From Tenodera sinensis (lineage: Eukaryota > Arthropoda > Insecta > Mantodea > Mantidae), in contig CM060963.1 of assembly GCA_030765045.1 (NCBI GenBank), positions 95,758,676 to 95,822,675 on the forward strand: a DNA stretch of 64,000 nt, written 5' to 3'. This document shows positions 47,015 to 63,708 of this stretch, piece by piece. The notes beneath the pieces were generated by a model. The model was not told the DNA's origin and made no database searches. It worked only from the letters and a program-made list of their open reading frames with translations. Position 1 is the stretch's first letter, and the number at the start of each line of letters is the position of its first letter. The translations under genes were made by a program, and so were the position numbers.

Positions 47015-47760
47015 TTTTACTTTCTCTACTTGTAAGTAGAGGTCCGTGTGTGTGTGTCTACGTGTCTGTCTGTCAACTGTGAACAGCATAACTCAAAAAC
47101 GAAAACTCGCTTAAAAACCCAAATTGTTATTTAAATATAGTGTCTTTCCAGGATGCGACAGGAATATTTTGAAGAAAATAGCTCCAACCTAAACTACCCT
47201 TTACCTGGAAAATTGTTCGAAAGTTTGTATTTTCTTGAAGATGGCTCAAACGATTTTGATTAAAATGCCATATGTTTGATATATTTTTATGACAAATGAA
47301 ATGTATATTTTGAATTTTCTGGTTATAGCCTAGGCAGTACTCTGGATGACATTTGAATGACTCGTAAACCATAAGAGATAGACAAAATCTTGCGATAAAA
47401 ATGTAGATATCGCTAAAACACACAACTTATGTCGAAGTAAATTTTCTTGTAGAGTAAACCATGTCGGAGGTGTTCCTTGTTATTTGTGTCAGTTTCCGAA
47501 AACTTCAAATTTTCGTGAAATGGAACATCGTTTTTCATCTTTTTATATGTTAAGCGTGCAAAGAGAACGGGATCTCAAAGCTTTAAAAGATTTGCCTACT
47601 GTATTCTAATATTCCCCTTTCACCTACAAGGAAATAAGCAATAAGACAATTTCTGCAAATATTTATCTCAACTAACACGAAGATATAAGAATAAGAGTTT
47701 GTAAGAAAGGTTAGTATAAGAGTAGAGAAAGTCATGTGAGTGCAACGCATCAGATTTTTT
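47015..47760 (+). repeat. ACTTTCTCTAC repeat, copy 7 (first of a tandem pair)
   Basis: Plus-oriented. It starts TTACTTTCTCTACTTGTAAG, TAGAGG and passes straight into a short GTGTGTG/CTGTCTGTC stretch, so the GTATTCCACC to TTTCCGG segment is deleted. The rest is standard, ending CAACGCATCAGATTTTTT, where copy 8 begins. Confidence 0.85.
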
Positions 47761-48432
47761 ACTTTCTAGTTACGTATAGTAAAGTGGAGGAAATATTGTA
47801 TTCCACCCAAAAGTACGACGTCGAGATTTCCCGGAAATGTATGTTTTGAGGTCCCTGAATCCAAAAAAAATAAGAAACATTTAAGAAAAAAATCTCTGTG
47901 TGTGGTTAATGTCTTTCAAGGATGCGACATGAAGATTTTGACGAAAATTGCTCCACGTCTTGAATTTTCGGGAATATAGTCCATGTGGTCCTAATTACTC
48001 TGAATGAATTTTACATAAGTGGTAAACTGTAAGAGATAGACCAAATCGTATTATACAAGAAATGTAGATCTTGCTAAAATACACATTTTGTATCTCAATA
48101 AATTTTTTGTAGAGTGGACCATTTCAGAGATATTCCTTGTTATTTGTGTAAGTTTTGGAGAACATACTTCTGTCAAATGGAACATCGCTATTCATTTTTT
48201 GTATCTTAACCGTGCAAAGAGAACGGAATTTGAAAGATTTAAAATATTTGACTATCGCTCAAAGTCTAGCGTATTCCCATATTCCCCTTGTACCTACAAC
48301 GAAATAAACAATGAGATAATGTTTACAAATGTTTATCTGTATTAACATGAAGATAGGTAGGAATAAGAGTTTGTAAGAATGGTTAGTGCAACAGTAGAGA
48401 AAGTCATGTGAGTACAACACATCAGATTTTTT
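47757..48432 (+). repeat. ACTTTCTCTAC repeat, copy 8 (second of a tandem pair)
   Basis: Plus-oriented and joined to copy 7 through the shared T run. It starts ACTTTCTAGTTACGTATAG with GGAAATATTGTATTCCACC. It lacks the microsatellite site (only CTCTGTGTGTGG is left) and part of the middle. It ends CAACACATCAGATTTTTTCC. Confidence 0.85.
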
Positions 48433-48637
48433 CCAGGAAGTTTCGGGTCCTTTCTGGATTTCCAACTCCCCTCACTGTCAATATTCTTCATCGCAAGCCT
48501 GGTTGCAACCCTACTCTTTCGAACACAACACGGTTTTAGGTGTTCCCTCCGTTATATGTTGCAACAGCATCATACATACCAAAGTGGGAAGTTTCCATTT
48601 ATCCCACAAAAATACATTACCTCTCGGGGGGGGAAAG

Positions 48638-48639
<2 letters not shown>
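48433..48639. other. Short unassigned segment
   Basis: Nothing recognised. It ends with GGGGGGG before the A run. Confidence 0.5.

Positions 48640-48686
<47 letters not shown>
48640..48686. repeat. 47-bp poly-A run
   Basis: Uninterrupted A run after GGGGGGGAAAGAT. It could be the tail of a retroposed copy, but the sequence in front of it matches no gene or element I know. Confidence 0.9.
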
Positions 48687-52186
<3,500 letters not shown>

Positions 52187-52976
52187 TAAAAAATCTGAGG
52201 TGTTGCTCCGACATGACTTTCTCTACTCTCGTACTAACCATTCCTACAAACGCTTATCCCTGTATCTTCTTCGTGTTAGTTGACACAAACATTTGCAGAA
52301 ATTATCTTATTTGCTTATTTCCTTCTACATGGAAGGAGAATATGGGAATAGAGTAGGCTTTGAGTAATAGTAAAATGCTTTAAAGCTTTCAAATTCCGTT
52401 CTATCCACGGTTAACATATAAAAAAGCTATGTTCCATTTGACAGAGGCATAAGTTCTCCAAAACTAACACAAACAACAAGGAATATCTTCAAAATGGTTG
52501 ACTCTACAAAAAAGTGTATTTGCACATAAATTGTGTGTTTTAACAAAATCTACATTTTTGTATACATCTCTTACGATTTCCTAGTTATACAAAAGTCATC
52601 TAGAGTACATAGGACATCATAGGCTATAGCCAGAAAATGCAAGATATACATTTCAGTTGTAATAAAAATATCTCAAACATATGGCCTTTTAATCAAAATC
52701 GTTAGGGCCATTTTCAAGAAAATCAAAATTTCAAAAAATTTTCCATGTAAAGGGTGGTTTAGGCTGGAGCAGTTTTCTTCCAACTCCTCATGTTGCATCC
52801 TTGAAAAGACATTAAACTTAAATACCAACTTTGGTTTTTAACCGACTTTTCGTGTTTGAGTTATGCTGTCCACACACACAGACAGATGCACACACACGAA
52901 CCTTTTTGGCATCGAATTTTTTGGTGGAATACAATACTTCCTCTACTTCACTATACGTTGTAGAGAAAGTAAAAAA
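52187..52976 (-). repeat. ACTTTCTCTAC repeat, copy 9
   Basis: Minus-oriented. On plus it starts AAAAAATCTGAGGTGTTGC, then GACTTTCTCTACTCTCG, and ends GGTGGAATACAATACTTCC, CTACTTCACTATACGTTGTA and GAGAAAGTAAAAAA, with the palindromic end well kept. The microsatellite site is short (CACACACAGACAGATGCACA) and the TTTCCGGTGAAAT block is deleted. Confidence 0.85.
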
Positions 52977-54845
52977 GAATTCAAAACTTTAGCATTGTTT
53001 AGAAGGGCATATTTTAAATTAAGCATCTTATCTTCTTCCATACCGAGACAGTTTTGAAAGGAAGAAACAAAATTACTGTTGGTAAAGCATCTCGAAGATC
53101 CAAAATAGTACGTGTATACCTGTGTCATTTAGTAGACCATAATAAACTACATTAAAACAATCTAAGCATTAAATTTATTTAGAATTTGTGCTGTGTCTCC
53201 TGGAATGCCTCATACCTGTCCAGAAGGTCAATTCAGCGGTTCATGTCGTACTGATATCCCCTTCATTCATATTTCCGGTTCCAAAACAGTATTCCAATAT
53301 GTAAACACAGCTTCAGTTTCATATTGCCCTCGACTGGCGAGGACAATACTGCATCGTACCCAAAGCTCTGAAAATATGTTTCCATACCATGTGGGCAGTT
53401 TCAAAGGAGACTCTCATGGCGTAGTCGTGTAAATTCTGCAAACAGTCGCTACGAGGCTAGCTCCAAGTGAAAAACATTCAAAAAAGCGCAGGCACTAGCC
53501 ATCGATTCAGCTGCCAACGGTGACAGAAATATCACAACTTTACATCGTTAGATAGCGCAGAGCGGAATTGCATTTCCAGGTAACATAAACTCGCTTCAAA
53601 GGGTGACATCATAAATTGGAAAACAAAAGCACAAAGAAAAATGAACACCATGTTTAGAACTGCTATACGTGGGAGTGTGACGGCTTTATTAGTGATTCAA
53701 TTAAAATACTAACTGTTGTTATGCCTCCCATTAGTCGAAATTGAGAGGAAAACTTTGTACAGTCACAGCCGCAGAATAGCATCAAACGCTTGCTTTCATG
53801 ACAAAAGAAACGAACAACAAAGTAGTAGTCTATACGTTCAAAGCTTAAAATATTGTATATGGACCGTTGAACTCCGCTGTGTTGCATACACCTACTTGCC
53901 TCTCAAGTTGCACCATTCATGAACTTGCAGAGGTAAATGACACATCCCACAATCCCTGACGCTTCGTATTAAAGTAGTAGCAGTAGTAGTGTTTAAGGGC
54001 CCGTCGACAGCTAGGTCATTTGGAGCTTGGTATTAAAGCCTGTGCTAAATTTTGTGTTGCAACTTTTAGACGACCCTTCAAGAAGTAAAATATTCTGACA
54101 CTTTTCTTTGTATAAATCAATTATCATGAACACTTATTTAATAAGATCATTAAAAATCCAGAAATACTGCAATCGGATACCAAAAGTAGAATAAGTTTCA
54201 AGCTGTTTGCGAAGTTTTCTAAATACAATGGATTAAAACTACAGAACTGTCTTACTTATTACTTAGCAAATATCCATTTATGAAATAAACAGATGCAATA
54301 CCAAAGAGAGGGGGGAGGTACTTTATGCCCACCTTTAATTGTCTTTTAAATTTTTTGATTAAAGGCATGCACTTAACAGTTATTGTCAATAACTGTTTCT
54401 ATTAATAAATTGCGTAATTGTTTCAGCCTTCATTGTTGGTCTTTTTGTGAAACAATAAAATGTCAAGGTAGTCATAAAGTATCCCCCCGTCGGTATAATG
54501 TGATTCATGTATAAAGCTAAAAAGGAATGGTTATGAATATGACGAGATATACAATTTTAAAATAAATTTGGTTTAAACATTGTAAAACATTATGTTACCA
54601 GAAGTACCCCTTCTCCCCGCAGTTCGTAGTAGAAGTTCTATTATAATAATAAGCGTTGGCATTGCTAGGGTTAATATAAAAACAAGCTTTATTCAGACGA
54701 TGAGTTGTATGGGCATTGCTTTGGAGGTACAGCATTGACATTCATATGAAGAACTTATAGCTCTTACTGAATCTTTGTCTGTAGGCACAAATCATTTCTA
54801 ACTATACTTACTGTTAATTGTATTCTATGCTGCATATATTGAGAA
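52977..54845. other. AT-rich sequence, nothing identified
   Basis: Small ORFs only; no domain, terminal repeat or long simple repeat recognised. Confidence 0.45.
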
Positions 54846-54915
54846 GCAGTATCGATGGCCTAAGATATTCGGAGGTTGAAGTGCTACACAAGAAAGTCGT
54901 GCGTTCGCCTAGCGT
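54846..54915 (+). repeat. Possible tRNA-derived SINE head
   Basis: GATGGCCTAAGATATTCGG resembles an A box (tRNA-like TGGCC.A) and GTCGTGCGTTCGCC a damaged B box. It lies directly upstream of the heat-shock-type promoter. Weak match. Confidence 0.3.
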
Positions 54916-54944
54916 AAAAACGATAATCCTATCATTAGAGAACT

Positions 54945-55041
54945 AGAACATTCTGGATGTTTCTTCGTCTCGAACGTTCTGGAATTGTGCAGAAACTTCC
55001 AACGGCTATATAAGTAAGTGCGCTCACAAGCTTAGTCATTT
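54945..55041 (+). promoter_or_regulatory. Heat-shock-type RNA polymerase II promoter
   Basis: Three heat-shock-factor sites stand in a row: GAACATTCTGGATGTTTC (54946-54963), a perfect GAACGTTCTGGAA (54972-54984) and GAAACTTC (54992-54999). TATATAAG follows at 55007-55014. An initiator TCATTT (55036-55041, fits TCAKTY) puts the predicted start A at 55038, 31 bp after the TATA start. This is textbook spacing for an insect hsp-type promoter. No hsp coding sequence follows in the next 3 kb. A similar arrangement occurs in LTR 1, so this may be the promoter of an LTR element or another repeat rather than of a host gene. Confidence 0.65.
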
Positions 55042-55400
55042 GTACTGGTCGAAGTAGAGTCTCTCAAAGCGTTTCTGGTGCGACGAAAAGCGCTGTTCTC
55101 CGAGCGAGTTTGTGACGACGTGCAGTGAGTGCTGTAACTGCAAGGGATTCAGACGCTGTGTGTTCAATTCCCCAGCAAATATACATACCAAAAGAAGTAG
55201 CTGCGTCGGTTCTATCCCATTACGACGCGAAGAAAGTAAGCAATTGATGAATAGTTAACATTCAGGAAGTGAACTAGTGTAAGCTCAGCGAAGTCACACT
55301 TAAAACTGAATGAAGTGAACAGAGGAATGAAGTCACATTAGTGAAGTGACAGTTTAAAAACTGGACAAAAGCACAATTGCATGTTTAAGGGGACAAGGTA
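55038..55400 (+). other. Predicted leader downstream of the heat-shock-type promoter
   Basis: GC is higher than in the surroundings until about 55200, and there is no long ORF. A GAAAGTAAGC at 55232 could be a splice donor. No coding sequence or LTR terminus could be recognised. Confidence 0.35.
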
Positions 55401-58379
55401 GTCTGAACATACAGAAATTATATCTTAGCGAGTTAAGTTACCACTTTTCTAAAAGTTCGCAATGTTGTGTCCTGAAACTTTTTGCAAAGTCAAAAAGCTA
55501 AAAACATGAAAAACTTAGTAATGCTGTTGTTTTCTTAATATTACTCGTAATATTATAAATTATTATAAAGTTATTATTGTGGCTCAAAATGTTCCCATAT
55601 GTAAATTTTGTTATTTTTCTGAGGATGAAATAATTGTATGAACTCAGCCATATAAGCTTTCAAGACAAACAACTACTTGAAGTAATTGTGGTAGTTCATA
55701 GAATGGTTCATGAAGGTTTCAAAAAACAAACCATTGAGAAACTTAAGAGCAGTGGTAATGTAGCTTAATAAGCCAATAAGGTGTGATTTGTGCACGTTTA
55801 GACCACCTTTTCCCGCTGAATTGTAATATACCAGTCCTATATTATGTACATGATCTCTTGAACGCAATAAGTGAATACTAATATGCCAAATTCCACGCAT
55901 CATACTTGCAGTGATGAAGTTCCACAAATGACAGCCTGCTCCACAGTAGCTTCTTTATCATTCAATTCAGCCCTACCTCATGCACTCCCTAAGACTTCGC
56001 TATGATTGGAAGTGTAGCACCTTCCACCTAGATTACGCATGGGGAAGAGGAGTGACAGGTATTTCATTGAATATTTACCCTCTCCACTTACTGACACAAT
56101 TTGAAGGACTGGCCTTTAGTCTATTAGGTAGACAGACAATAGCGGGAGGCATGGTCTGGTAGCCAATCGCTATGATGCAGTGGGCATAGTTAAAAGTACA
56201 ATAAAGGGGAAGTGACATATTGAGTCAGTTCTCCCCATCTATGACTAGGTATATATGCACCATTTTGAGTAGTTTTCTCCAAGATTTCCAACTATTTGCT
56301 GTAATATTACTACCTAGTCACCATAGATTGTAAGCAAATTTTACTCGTTGCTTTCTAAGAATGTGACAACACATTTGAATCCGGCACCTTCAAGAAAATA
56401 TAGTATATTTTCTTTTGTAGTAAAGGTTTATGCTTGCTCAGTTTTACTACAGACCAAAATTTTCTCCCTTCAATATTTCAGCACACTTTATCCCCTAAAG
56501 TTTGGTTTTTGATGATACATATTTGAATTCTCACTTCACTCCGTAGCTTACAAAGGAAAGACGTGATATGTTGTCGCGCAAATTATATTCATATATACCG
56601 CACTTAGAATAGAAACAAAATATACATACACCATAACAATTTTAGTTCCTATGGACTGTCAGCACAGGTGATATCAGTCGTCAAAGTTATGATAGAATAC
56701 AGTGAGTTGAATTTGTTAAACAAATGGATTATATGAGACAAATAGTTAATAATATGACATGAAGCGCACTATAACGGACTTTACTTACTTGACTACACTA
56801 CTGGAGGCAAAAATAGATGCAAGTCAATAATAACAGCATGGTCTATGGATAGACAAGTGTACATTTTATGAAAGAAGATTGGTCACAGTTCTCATGCAAA
56901 CACTTCATTTTCAGAAGTCTTTGGTGAAAAAGATGCACAACTGATTAAGTTGCAGATTCTTGTTACCGAGAACTGGAAACACACAAACGGTTTAAGGCGT
57001 CAAAAGGGGTCTTTATGCCACAAGTTAATGTTATTGTAGAGATATCAGAATTTTATCTGTGATAAATTTCACAATTCTTTGTATGGAGGGAAAGAAAAAT
57101 CGTCGGAAAGTTGCATAGTGCATAATATGCACTTTGCCGGAATCAGCTTCTTGACGAATTCAACGCCTTCAGGAACTGTAGAATAGTGGAGTTCGATATC
57201 TCTACTGCCTGTCCAGGAGTCAACCAAAATAAGCATTTTGTTTTTTTCTTGTATTCCACATTATTTGCAGCTTGATACGTAAGTAGGGGGTAATAGCATG
57301 GAGGGGAAATCTATAACCGTCCGATCTATTTCTTCCTCCCCTGCCAATAGTTACATTATAGTAGCTGTATCACAGAGATTTTCTCCCTAATTAGTCACAA
57401 AACAAAAATAGCTTTGTTCTAGTCACCGCGACAATTACCGTGACCTTCACTTGTTAGAATTCTTCTCACCTAGGAGGGATTACTTCCCTTGCTCGACATT
57501 TTCCATAAATAAGGACAGAGAGTTGGGATTAAAAGCGTGTGTTAATGTGTTAATTGCTGTTTTGAGGGCAATATTAATGTCTGCCTGCTACAGATCGTTC
57601 CGTACTCAATTACGGATGCTGTTAAGCTAATCAGCTTGAAGGTCCCTCTAATATGACAGTGTTCCACCAATCTCCTTAACATAACATTCGTGCTAACAAC
57701 AATACGCGTGGACATCACAGAAATACGGCTTCCCTGTACGTCTGGGACCTAGGAAACACGTACAATAGCCTGCCTATGTCAGAGTGCTATTGATCGATTG
57801 AGTCTCCAGTAATTGCTCCATTATCGATCGAAGTTTACTAATCGAAATGTAGTAGTGTGGTAAATGCTTTAGCAAAATGCTCCGAAGGAAATCTGGTATG
57901 TAACAACAATAGAAGTTTATTTCCCTTATGTAATTTCTTTATAAGTAACTTACAAATTATTCAAACTGAAAGAGTATTACTTTCTCTACCGCTAAGGTAC
58001 CTAACATTTGACGTCCCTATATTCTCGTGTACTCTTAGAAAAAAAATATCCTTGTTTGACAATTATAACGGGAGAGAAAAATACTTACGAACCAGACCGA
58101 TGGTTTTTAAGTGTGCTTAAAACGACAGCTCTATGCTGTTTACTGGCATGTAAAAGAACCCCTGTGGGACAAAATTCCGTCACACCAGCGACGCTGATGT
58201 GATCCTGGCAATTGATAGCGTCGTTAAACAACAAAATACTTAAATATTGTAAAGCCAATAACGGAATTACTTTTGCTAGTAGAACAGATTTAGAGAAGGA
58301 AGATCTTGCTCTGATAGTATATTTGCAATGAGGCAATTGATAGAAAAAAGGAGAGAACATAGTTCATCTCAGCTTTTTT
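55401..58379. other. AT-rich sequence, nothing identified
   Basis: 3 kb searched on both strands for exons or element parts; nothing supportable found. Confidence 0.4.
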
Positions 58380-58760
58380 TTTTGGACATTTTATAGAGCT
58401 TGAAAAAGCATTTGACAAGTTGATAGGCAGACATTGCGGGAGATAATGGAGAAGTGTGATAACCCCATGCATTTGATAAAATGTATAAATGGTACCTGTT
58501 TTAGGCTCAATACGTCGGATTCTAAGTGTATACACGACAACTAACCAATGGCCCAGACAAGGGTGTGTATTGTCACCCGCTCCTTTTAACATTTATATAG
58601 ACAATATCTTACGAAGATGGAAAGAATGTGCACCGGCTGGAATTTCAGTAGCCGGAACTATCTTAATATTTTAGCTTACGCTGACGATTTATTTATAATA
58701 CAAAGTACAGAAGAGAATCTTTCATCAAAATATATGCAAAGAATATAAATTTAATATTTC
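58380..58760 (+). pseudogene. LINE reverse transcriptase core fragment with YADD
   Basis: Plus-strand pieces in order: GHFIELEKAFDKLIGRH (motif A with its aspartate replaced, near 58384), NQWPRQGCVLSPAPFNIYID and NILRRWKE (58543-58625), then after a frameshift LAYADDLFIIQSTEENL with the catalytic YADD near 58677-58690. This spans the fingers and palm of a LINE reverse transcriptase of the same general type as the fragments at 35.3, 38.9 and 42.9 kb. Stops and shifts abound; no endonuclease or C-terminal region is seen. Confidence 0.75.
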
Positions 58761-60475
58761 TGTTTCTATGACCGAAACCACGGCATGCCGGGGTAAACAT
58801 CCGATAAGAGTTAAAATCGTTGAGATGTACCAGAGTCTTGTTGAAAAAAGGCAAAATCACACTCCCTGCCAATTCTCTAAAAATGTGGAAAAATTGTATT
58901 CACGTAAGCACAGATGTTAACTGTTGACTCTAAAAAATTGGCCTTATATCTCAAAATCTAATATTGCTCTGAAGGTTAGGGGGAATGACTGCAACATCCG
59001 GAAAGTCGTCTTCATGTATGCAAGTAATGAATATATACCCCACATTATAGTTTAAGGTAGTCAACACATTAATAATATCACATAACATATTTCACGATAT
59101 ACATTGATATGTAGCTCATTTGCAATATATCGATTTTTTTCATATTTCCCTATTTTAACTAACTATTCAAAAACGGGTGTGACACCATATAAATTGCATT
59201 GTTCCATAAAATTGCACGAATTAATTGAATCCTTGGGCTAAAAATTGGTAAGACATTGACGCTGTGGAGTAAACTGGAATTCATTGGTGAACATTCTTCA
59301 TTTTATATCTTCTAATATATATGAAAACCATCTTGAAAATAGCTGGAATTATTTAATACATTTAAACAATTGACTTTGTTTATACATATTAATTGATTTA
59401 ATGTTTATTGCATAAATCAGTTGAGAATAGTTAATTAAAAAGTCAAGAGTATGGAATTTTGTATTTTTAATTTCATTATGAAAGAAAAAAATGTAACGGG
59501 TTTAGTTACATAATTATGCAAAAGGATAAAAGATAATTCCGATGACACAAGAATCCTTGACGCATAATATACAGTTTGAAGCAAGCCAGCACGAACTGCG
59601 CTCATCTTGTTAATATGTTGTAAAGAATTGCATATAATACACCATAATGTTTCAATATAACATACAACTCAGAGAAATCGTGATTTAGCTCATTTACTCA
59701 AGTTCCCTAAGTTCCAGCAACTGAACATAAGGTAGCGGTTTATTTAACTTGTGTAACTGATTTAATTCGGTCAGTGTCCCACCTTAATATAATTGTTCAA
59801 TCATACTTATCCTAATGATCACATTTAATCAAGTTACTGTACTTTTAATTTACTTTAAACTTTTCTCTGGCACAATTTAGCCTGGTTAAAGTTCCTATTG
59901 CTATTTAGCATGAATTGATTTATATTGAAGTATATTTTCTTTTCACATATCCACTTGCATTTTTGTACTGTAGTCATAACATGTACAATAAAAGTATGGT
60001 CCTGAAAATAGAATAGTTATATTAATACTGACTTTCTTATATTTGAATGTATTTTAAAATAGTTTTTAGGTAAAAGCATAAGAAAACAGACTTTTGATGC
60101 ATTCCTACCTTAAGGATCACAGGTTTCTGTTTCAAAATGGGAATAATCTTCCCACTTTAATTTTGTCGGGTAGCTTATATTGTGATGCCGGGCTCGGCAC
60201 ACAACAATGGAGGATGGACTACTTCACACCATATGCCGGGCCGACGAAAAAAAAAAGGCATTTAAGGTCAAGCGGCTTCGCGCAACCGTTTGTGTGTACG
60301 TGACTGTAACAATGGAAGCGGCAGAAACAATAATGATTTTTCTAGCACCTTCTCGTGACTTCTAGCTGAGACATTTCCGATGTGTGTGTGTGCAGACCTC
60401 GAGAAACATCCGTATAAGGTCATCCCCCATGTATAATGATACAAGGCAGTAACAGTGAGTTTAGTTTTAGAATTA
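58761..60475. other. AT-rich sequence, nothing identified
   Basis: A small GC-richer patch at 60180-60300 with a 10-A run is unassigned. No gene recognised. Confidence 0.4.
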
Positions 60476-60487
60476 AAGCTTGAATCG

Positions 60488-60533
60488 GTCTGTGTGTTTG
60501 TGTGTGCGTGCGTGTGTGTGTATGTGTGTGTCG
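60488..60533. repeat. Imperfect (TG)n stretch
   Basis: GTCTGTGTGTTTGTGTGTGC and similar, not inside a copy of the ACTTTCTCTAC repeat. Confidence 0.8.
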
Positions 60534-61402
60534 AAAGCAAATGAACGGGCGTCAAGTGATTGTAACGACGTGTATGAGAGGCAGAGAAAGTGCAGAAACA
60601 CACTGAAAGGACAGAGTAAGGTTATGGGAATAGTTGTGAGTTGTGATAGCTCGAAATACCTTAGACTGTGAAACCGAAATTATAATGTCAATATATATTT
60701 GATAATGGAAATAAACAAAAGGAGATTCTAGTCAATAGTGAAGGGGAAGACGTAATAATGCTAATATGTTAAAGTCTCAAGAATGGAAGCCTAGGCAGAT
60801 TTAAAAGAGTGATAAGGCTTTGTTGACGCGCACAAAAAACAAACACGTGTAACGATTTAGCGGGCTGATTCCTATCTAACCATGACATTCTCTAAAGTTA
60901 GCCAATGGAAATCGCTTCCTTATTGTTGCCCGTGCAAAAACAAAATACAACGCAAGACACACTCGTCTTGAATCGAGCCGAGAGTACACGTGCAACTTGG
61001 GAGTTGTAGTTACAAAGTTAGTGTTATAACGTTGTAGTTGAAATTACAAAGTTACATTCTATTTAAATATCGTCGGCAGTTCTCTACAAATCTGTAAATT
61101 TACAAATAAAGTGATATGTTGGTTGATTCTTCGTTTGGTTCCATTCCTACCATAACTCGCGCAAACCCTGAGATTAAGACCTCTTGCTAGAGCTAGTTCG
61201 GACACCAAACACGAGATCTTATAGATCTTGAAGGCGACGTCTTCGACGGAGAGGAGCGTTTGCGTCAACTGTGTTAATGACGAGAGTAAAACTATTTGCG
61301 GTAACATTTTGGAAGACCATAGAGGATAGAAAAGTGACTGGACTGATTTTGAAGTTTTGTCAGACTATATAATCTGATCTTATGCAATACATATAAATAA
61401 TT
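60534..61402. other. Intergenic sequence, nothing identified
   Basis: No gene or repeat recognised. Confidence 0.45.
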
Positions 61403-61522
61403 AATAATGATGATGGTGATGGTGATGGTGATGATGGTGATGATGGTGATGGTGATGGTGATGGTGATGGTGATGGTGATGGTGATGGTGATGGTGATGG
61501 TGATGGTGATGAAGATGAAGAT
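61403..61522. repeat. (GATGGT)n minisatellite-like repeat
   Basis: About 120 bp of GATGGT hexamers with some GATGAT units and a GATGAAGATGAAGAT end. Met-Val or Ile-Thr frames across it are artefacts. Confidence 0.95.
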
Positions 61523-63003
61523 AACAACCACATTCACCTCTGGCCACCACAGAACACTTGAAGAAAGGAGCCATTGCTCAATAAATATGCAGTTATCATT
61601 GAATAACTACAGATTTTCAATCAACCTTCATGGTCAGATCACATAGTTAACAATACTTTGGTTGAAAATAAAAGCTTTGGAAAAATTATAAAGTCAACCT
61701 AAAGATGTATAAACTAGTGTTTTGGTGAATAATGTAATGGTTGCCTAAATAAAATTACACGCAGTAAAACTTGCGCTACTTTAATTAACCGCTGGGATTA
61801 ATCAGAGAAGCTTTCCTTTCATAGCGAAACATATTCCTATTAGAGAAACTGCCATAGGTTAAACGCAGAATAATGAAGTACTGAATAGTCATCGTGTTTG
61901 TATTCTTTTGTTGTCGCAGCCCTGATCTGTATCTAGAAACCCTCCTTTGTTTTAAGTCATGCTGAAAGTAATGGCGAGTGTAAGGAGGAAGGTAAAACAA
62001 TAGCCACTCTGAGCGCCGATAACGGTACCCAAGGGCGAATCTGTCTTGTTTACTTTGCGTTAGAGCGAGTCTCTGATGGCTGATAATGCAATCAATTACT
62101 GGGTCTTTAGCTCATTGTCAGTGATCAAGTAGGGGCAACCGAAAGGGACTCTCCCCACTAACACAGGTTCATCACGAAAAGCATTAACCAGGCCACATAT
62201 CAGAGAGTGTGCTTTCCACAGAGAAAATTCCCACAGCGCACACACGAACTGGGTCAAGGACTTTTCATGACGTTGTTACATAATTGTAAAGCTACCGGTT
62301 CCATTAACTTAAATTTGCTGAAAACAAAAGGGATGCACTTAAATAGCTCCAAATTGCGTTTTAATTAATTTTGGCAGCGCAAATGGGTGCTATTTTAAAA
62401 TACATTTATTGCAGAATGAAAAGGTTGCTCTTTGAAAACATAGAATAATTGGTCTTAAACAGATTTTATTAGAGCAAAGCGATATTGACAACAGATAAAA
62501 GCAAAATCTCAAAACCTTATTTTTCAGTCCAGCATTTTCTTGTATGACGTGAAGATATTTGCCTGTTTGGACGATATTGAAATATGGTTTTTGAAATTCC
62601 GTTTGAACACATATGACGTAGTAATACATGATTTATCCATTTGTCCTGGCAATGCTGTATGTGCTCAATTTTGATGGGCAGTTTCACAACTTCTTGCATA
62701 AAAGACTGTAAACTGTGATGACAACGAGAACGAAATTGTGCATTTGAAGTAAAATTTAGAGTGTTAGAAAGCTAACCGAACTTCGAATTTTGCTGTTTTG
62801 TTACAATATATTAATAAATAATTTTCATCTTAATGAAAGCAGTTCAAAATGTCTGAACATATGTAGGAAAAAATTCAACTAAGGCATTAAAAATAAGTGT
62901 ATGCGGTTATAGCAGTAACAAGAATAAACTGTCGTCATTTAAGCATGCATTTTATATTACAACCCCAGTCCCCAAAATCATATTTTGTTAATGTTTTCAA
63001 AAG
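61523..63003. other. AT-rich sequence, nothing identified
   Basis: No gene or repeat recognised. Confidence 0.45.
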
Positions 63004-63708
63004 TTGTGTTGCACTTACATGACTTTCTCTGATCTCGTGCTAACAATTCTTACAAACTCTTATTCCTGTATCTTCTTCGTGTTAGTGGAGATAAATATTT
63101 GCAGAAATTATCTTGTTTATTTCCTTGTGGGTACAAGAATATGGAATTACAGTACACTTTGAGTGATAGTCAATCTTTTAAAATTTTCAAATCCCGTTCT
63201 CTTTGCAAGGTTAACATATAGCAATTTAATAACGATGTTCCATTTACAGAAGTATAAGTTCTCCAAAAGTCACACTAATAACAAGGCATATCTCCAAAAT
63301 GTTTCACTCTACGAAAAAAAAGAAAAAAAAATTAAATTGTGTATTTTAGCAGGATCTACATTTTTGTATAGTAAGAGTCTGTCTATATCTTAGGGTTTAG
63401 GAGTTATTCAAAAGTAATCCAGAATAAACAGGACTACATAGGCTATAGCCAGAAAATTGAAGATATACATTTCATTTATCATAAACACATCTCAAATATA
63501 TGCCATTTTAATTAAAGTCGTTAAGAGCAATTTTCAAGAAAATAAAAATTTTTCGAAAACTGTTCCATGTAAAGGGTAGTTTAGGGTGGAGGAATTTTCT
63601 TCAAAATCTTTGTGTCGCATCCTTGAAGCAGATTAAGCTTAAATACCAATTGGTATTGGGTGGAACATAAGACTTCCTCTACTACACGTAGTATAGAAAG
63701 TAATAAAA
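63004..63708 (-). repeat. ACTTTCTCTAC repeat, copy 10
   Basis: Minus-oriented. On plus it starts GTTGTGTTGCACTTACATG with ACTTTCTCTGATCTCG and ends GACTTCCTCTACTACACG, then TAGTATAGAAAGTAATAAAA; this end is close to a perfect palindrome. The whole microsatellite segment is deleted: ATACCAATTGGTATTGGGTGG joins the two sides. Confidence 0.85.

Noticed and set aside
48640..48686. Poly-A tail of a processed pseudogene
   Set aside because: No coding or UTR sequence with recognisable identity lies upstream, and a G run directly precedes the A run.
55038..55400. hsp70 gene start
   Set aside because: The promoter looks right, but no hsp70 N-terminal coding sequence follows in any frame.
61292..61646. 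Met-Val and Ile-Thr repeat proteins
   Set aside because: Artefacts of the GATGGT hexamer repeat.
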